Source: Anaerofustis stercorihominis DSM 17244
GTDB taxonomy: Bacteria; Bacillota; Clostridia; Eubacteriales; Anaerofustaceae
Direction of reading: 5' to 3'
Length of the DNA: 64,000 nt
Assembly: GCF_000154825.1 (NCBI RefSeq)
Contig: NZ_DS560015.1
Location: 583,052 to 647,051 of the forward strand
The translations under genes and the position numbers were made by a program. Positions 62,348-64,000 of the stretch are shown piece by piece; within the stretch, counting starts at the first letter, position 1, and each line of letters begins with the position of its first letter. The notes below the pieces were generated by a model that saw only the letters and a program-made list of their open reading frames with translations, made no database searches and was not told the DNA's origin.

Positions 62348-64000
62348 TTATTTACCTTGTTGTTTTTTTCTGTTTTCCGCTTTTATCCTGTCTTGTTTAT
62401 TCAAGTATTCTTTTCTTACTCTTAAATGATTTGGTGTTACTTCCAACAGTTCGTCGTCATTTATGAATTCGAGGTACTGTTCCAAACTAAGCTGTCTGTG
62501 AGGAGTAAGTCTTAAAGTTTCGTCGCTTCCGGAAGCACGCATATTCGTTACCTGCTTACGCTTACATACGTTTACCGTCATATCGTCGGGTCTTGCATTT
62601 TCTCCGACTACCATTCCTTCGTAAACCGTAGTGTTTGGTCCTATGAATAAAGAACCTCTTTCCTGAGCGTTGTAAAGTCCGTAAGTAATGCTTTCTCCCG
62701 GTTCGCTTGCTATAAGAGAACCTCTGCTCCTTCCTTCGAAGTCGCCTTTGTATGGCATATATTTTTCAAAGTTTGAATTTATTACCGCAGTTCCCTTTGT
62801 CGCAGTCATAAGTTCACTTCTGTATCCTATAAGTCCGCGGGACGGTATCATGAACTCAAGTCTTGTATAGCTGTCGCTTGATTTGTTCATATTCAAAAGC
62901 TCACCTTTTCTGTTGGCACAGCTTTCGATTACCGTTCCAGTATGGTCGTCATGTACGTCGATAACAAGCCTTTCGAAAGGTTCACACTTAACTCCGTCGA
63001 TAACCTTTGTGATTACGGTCGGTTTTGAAACCATGAATTCATATCCTTCTCTACGCATGTTTTCTATCAGTATAGATAAATGAAGTTCCCCTCTACCCGA
63101 TACTTTGAAAGTATCCGCACTATCCGTAGGTTTTACTTCAAGAGAAATATTGGATAAAAGCTCTCTGAACAGTCTGTTTCTGAGATGTCTGCTTGTTACG
63201 TATTTTCCGTCCATTCCAGCCAAAGGAGAAGTGTTTACGGAAAAATTCATGGAAAGTACGGGTTTGTCGATTTCAACGAAAGGCATTGCTTCCACGCCCT
63301 CTGCGGAACCTATGGTTTCACCTATATTTATATCTGCAATACCCGCGATACAAATAATTTCGCCCGCACTTGCACTCTTGCAAGGTACTTTGTTAAGTCC
63401 TTCGTAAGTATAAAGCTGAGAAATCTTACCCTTTGATATTTCCCCCTCTTTTCTCGCTATTGTCACGCTTTCGTTTGTCGATACACTTCCTCTTTCTATC
63501 TTACCGATAGCAAGTCTTCCTGTGTATTCGTCGTATTCGATATTTGATACAAGGAACTGAAAATCCCCTTCTTCATCTCCCACAGGACAAGGTATTTCAT
63601 CTTTGATAGCCTTAAAAAGTACTCCCATACCCTCTGCTTGTCTCTGAGGAGTTTCGCTTGCCCAGCCTTGTTTAGCGGAAGCAAAAAGTATTTTTGAATC
63701 AAGATAGCTTTCATCCGCTTCAAGGTCTATGAAAAGTTCAAGTACGTCGTCAGCGATTTTTTCCGGAGTGGAATTTTCTCTGTCGACTTTGTTTATAACG
63801 ATGATAACAGGCAGGTTTTGTTCCAAAGCTTTCTTTAAAACAAATCTCGTCTGAGGCATACATCCTTCGAATGCATCCGCAAGGAGGATTACCCCGTTTA
63901 CAAGGGATAAACTTCTTTCCACTTCCCCGCCGAAATCGGCATGTCCCGGAGTATCTACGATATTAATTTTGATATCGTCGTAGTATACAGATGTGTTTTT
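62348..64000 (-). CDS. typA: translational GTPase TypA/BipA (partial, cut by right edge)
   Basis: 551 codons are visible; the first part, with the G1 P-loop, lies beyond base 64000. TypA is an EF-G-like GTPase that binds ribosomes and helps in subunit assembly and stress or cold growth. Seen: G3 region [18 protein letters not shown]4 NKVD, G5 ASAKQGWAS, domain 2 ([14 protein letters not shown]), the domain III/V signatures ([38 protein letters not shown]) and the TypA-specific C-terminal domain ([21 protein letters not shown], in two parts). The C-terminal tail is Lys/Gln-rich. Confidence 0.96.
   Translation of the reverse strand, partial: KNTSVYYDDIKINIVDTPGHADFGGEVERSLSLVNGVILLADAFEGCMPQTRFVLKKALEQNLPVIIVINKVDRENSTPEKIADDVLELFIDLEADESYLDSKILFASAKQGWASETPQRQAEGMGVLFKAIKDEIPCPVGDEEGDFQFLVSNIEYDEYTGRLAIGKIERGSVSTNESVTIARKEGEISKGKISQLYTYEGLNKVPCKSASAGEIICIAGIADINIGETIGSAEGVEAMPFVEIDKPVLSMNFSVNTSPLAGMDGKYVTSRHLRNRLFRELLSNISLEVKPTDSADTFKVSGRGELHLSILIENMRREGYEFMVSKPTVITKVIDGVKCEPFERLVIDVHDDHTGTVIESCANRKGELLNMNKSSDSYTRLEFMIPSRGLIGYRSELMTATKGTAVINSNFEKYMPYKGDFEGRSRGSLIASEPGESITYGLYNAQERGSLFIGPNTTVYEGMVVGENARPDDMTVNVCKRKQVTNMRASGSDETLRLTPHRQLSLEQYLEFINDDELLEVTPNHLRVRKEYLNKQDRIKAENRKKQQGK

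Overview
The window looks like chromosome of a low-GC, anaerobic, Gram-positive bacterium of the Clostridia (Eubacteriales type). Evidence: AT-rich intergenic DNA, strong GGAGG ribosome sites with ATG/GTG/TTG starts, intrinsic terminators after most transcription units, consensus sigma-A promoters, a rubrerythrin, a DUF1858 redox protein, the tig-clpP-clpX, lon-engB, rapZ-yvcK and pheST groups, KtrAB-type potassium uptake, and many PAS/hybrid-kinase/GGDEF-EAL signalling proteins. No tRNA, rRNA, CRISPR array or recognisable transposase was found.

Layout. 1-2.8 kb (minus): phage-like structural genes, a portal protein cut by the left edge and a tail-fibre protein. 2.9-4.2 kb (minus): ImmA-like peptidase, DUF1858 protein, and a bactofilin whose 5' end is frameshifted. 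4.4-5.2 kb: PII-like protein and a membrane-anchored protein. 5.2-6.8 kb: gene-free; one copy of a palindromic repeat, then three clusters of 22-bp iteron-like repeats, each followed by a conserved AT-rich tail. 6.8-10 kb: tig, clpP, clpX. 10.1-18.1 kb: rRNA methyltransferase, two paralogous secreted glucosaminidases, and a PAS-GAF-GGDEF-EAL protein. 18.2-25.8 kb (minus): two MoeA-like genes, malic enzyme, pheS, pheT. 25.9-26.9 kb: a large inverted-repeat element. 27-29.5 kb: a lone phage nozzle-like structural gene. 29.7-32.7 kb: lon and engB. 33-37.8 kb (minus): two hybrid histidine kinases. 38.1-40.2 kb: ktrB and ktrA. 40.5-42.3 kb (minus): rapZ, yvcK. 42.6 kb: a 46-residue membrane peptide behind a triple Shine-Dalgarno repeat. 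43-45.7 kb (minus): a nonsense-interrupted hydrolase with its ArsR regulator, and a split chromate transporter. 46.5-50.6 kb (minus): a two-component system, a VTT membrane protein and a YiiX-like hydrolase. 50.7-57 kb: two copies of a type I toxin-antitoxin-like RNA module, a small XRE operon, rubrerythrin, recX, mtnN and a DUF2179 protein. 57-59.3 kb (minus): a frameshifted membrane protein, a GNAT-like protein and an M50 metallopeptidase. 60.5-64 kb: XRE-TM regulator, YgjV-like protein, and typA/bipA cut by the right edge.

Three things stand out. (1) A duplicated small-RNA module at about 50.9-51.4 and 56.3-56.7 kb: two convergent consensus promoters, a shared bidirectional terminator, and a toxin-like mRNA whose ribosome site is closed by a hairpin that differs in sequence but is kept in structure between copies. 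The second copy encodes an intact 27-residue hydrophobic peptide. (2) Phage-like genes scattered over 29 kb, two of them with the same leader plan (promoter, hairpin plus U-tract starting at +1, then the ribosome site). (3) A family of modular GGGGC/GCCCC palindromic elements sitting directly on gene 3' ends, in two cases supplying the stop codon itself. Several conserved gene neighbourhoods (tig-clpPX-lon-engB; ktrBA-methyltransferase-pheST) are broken up and redistributed here.
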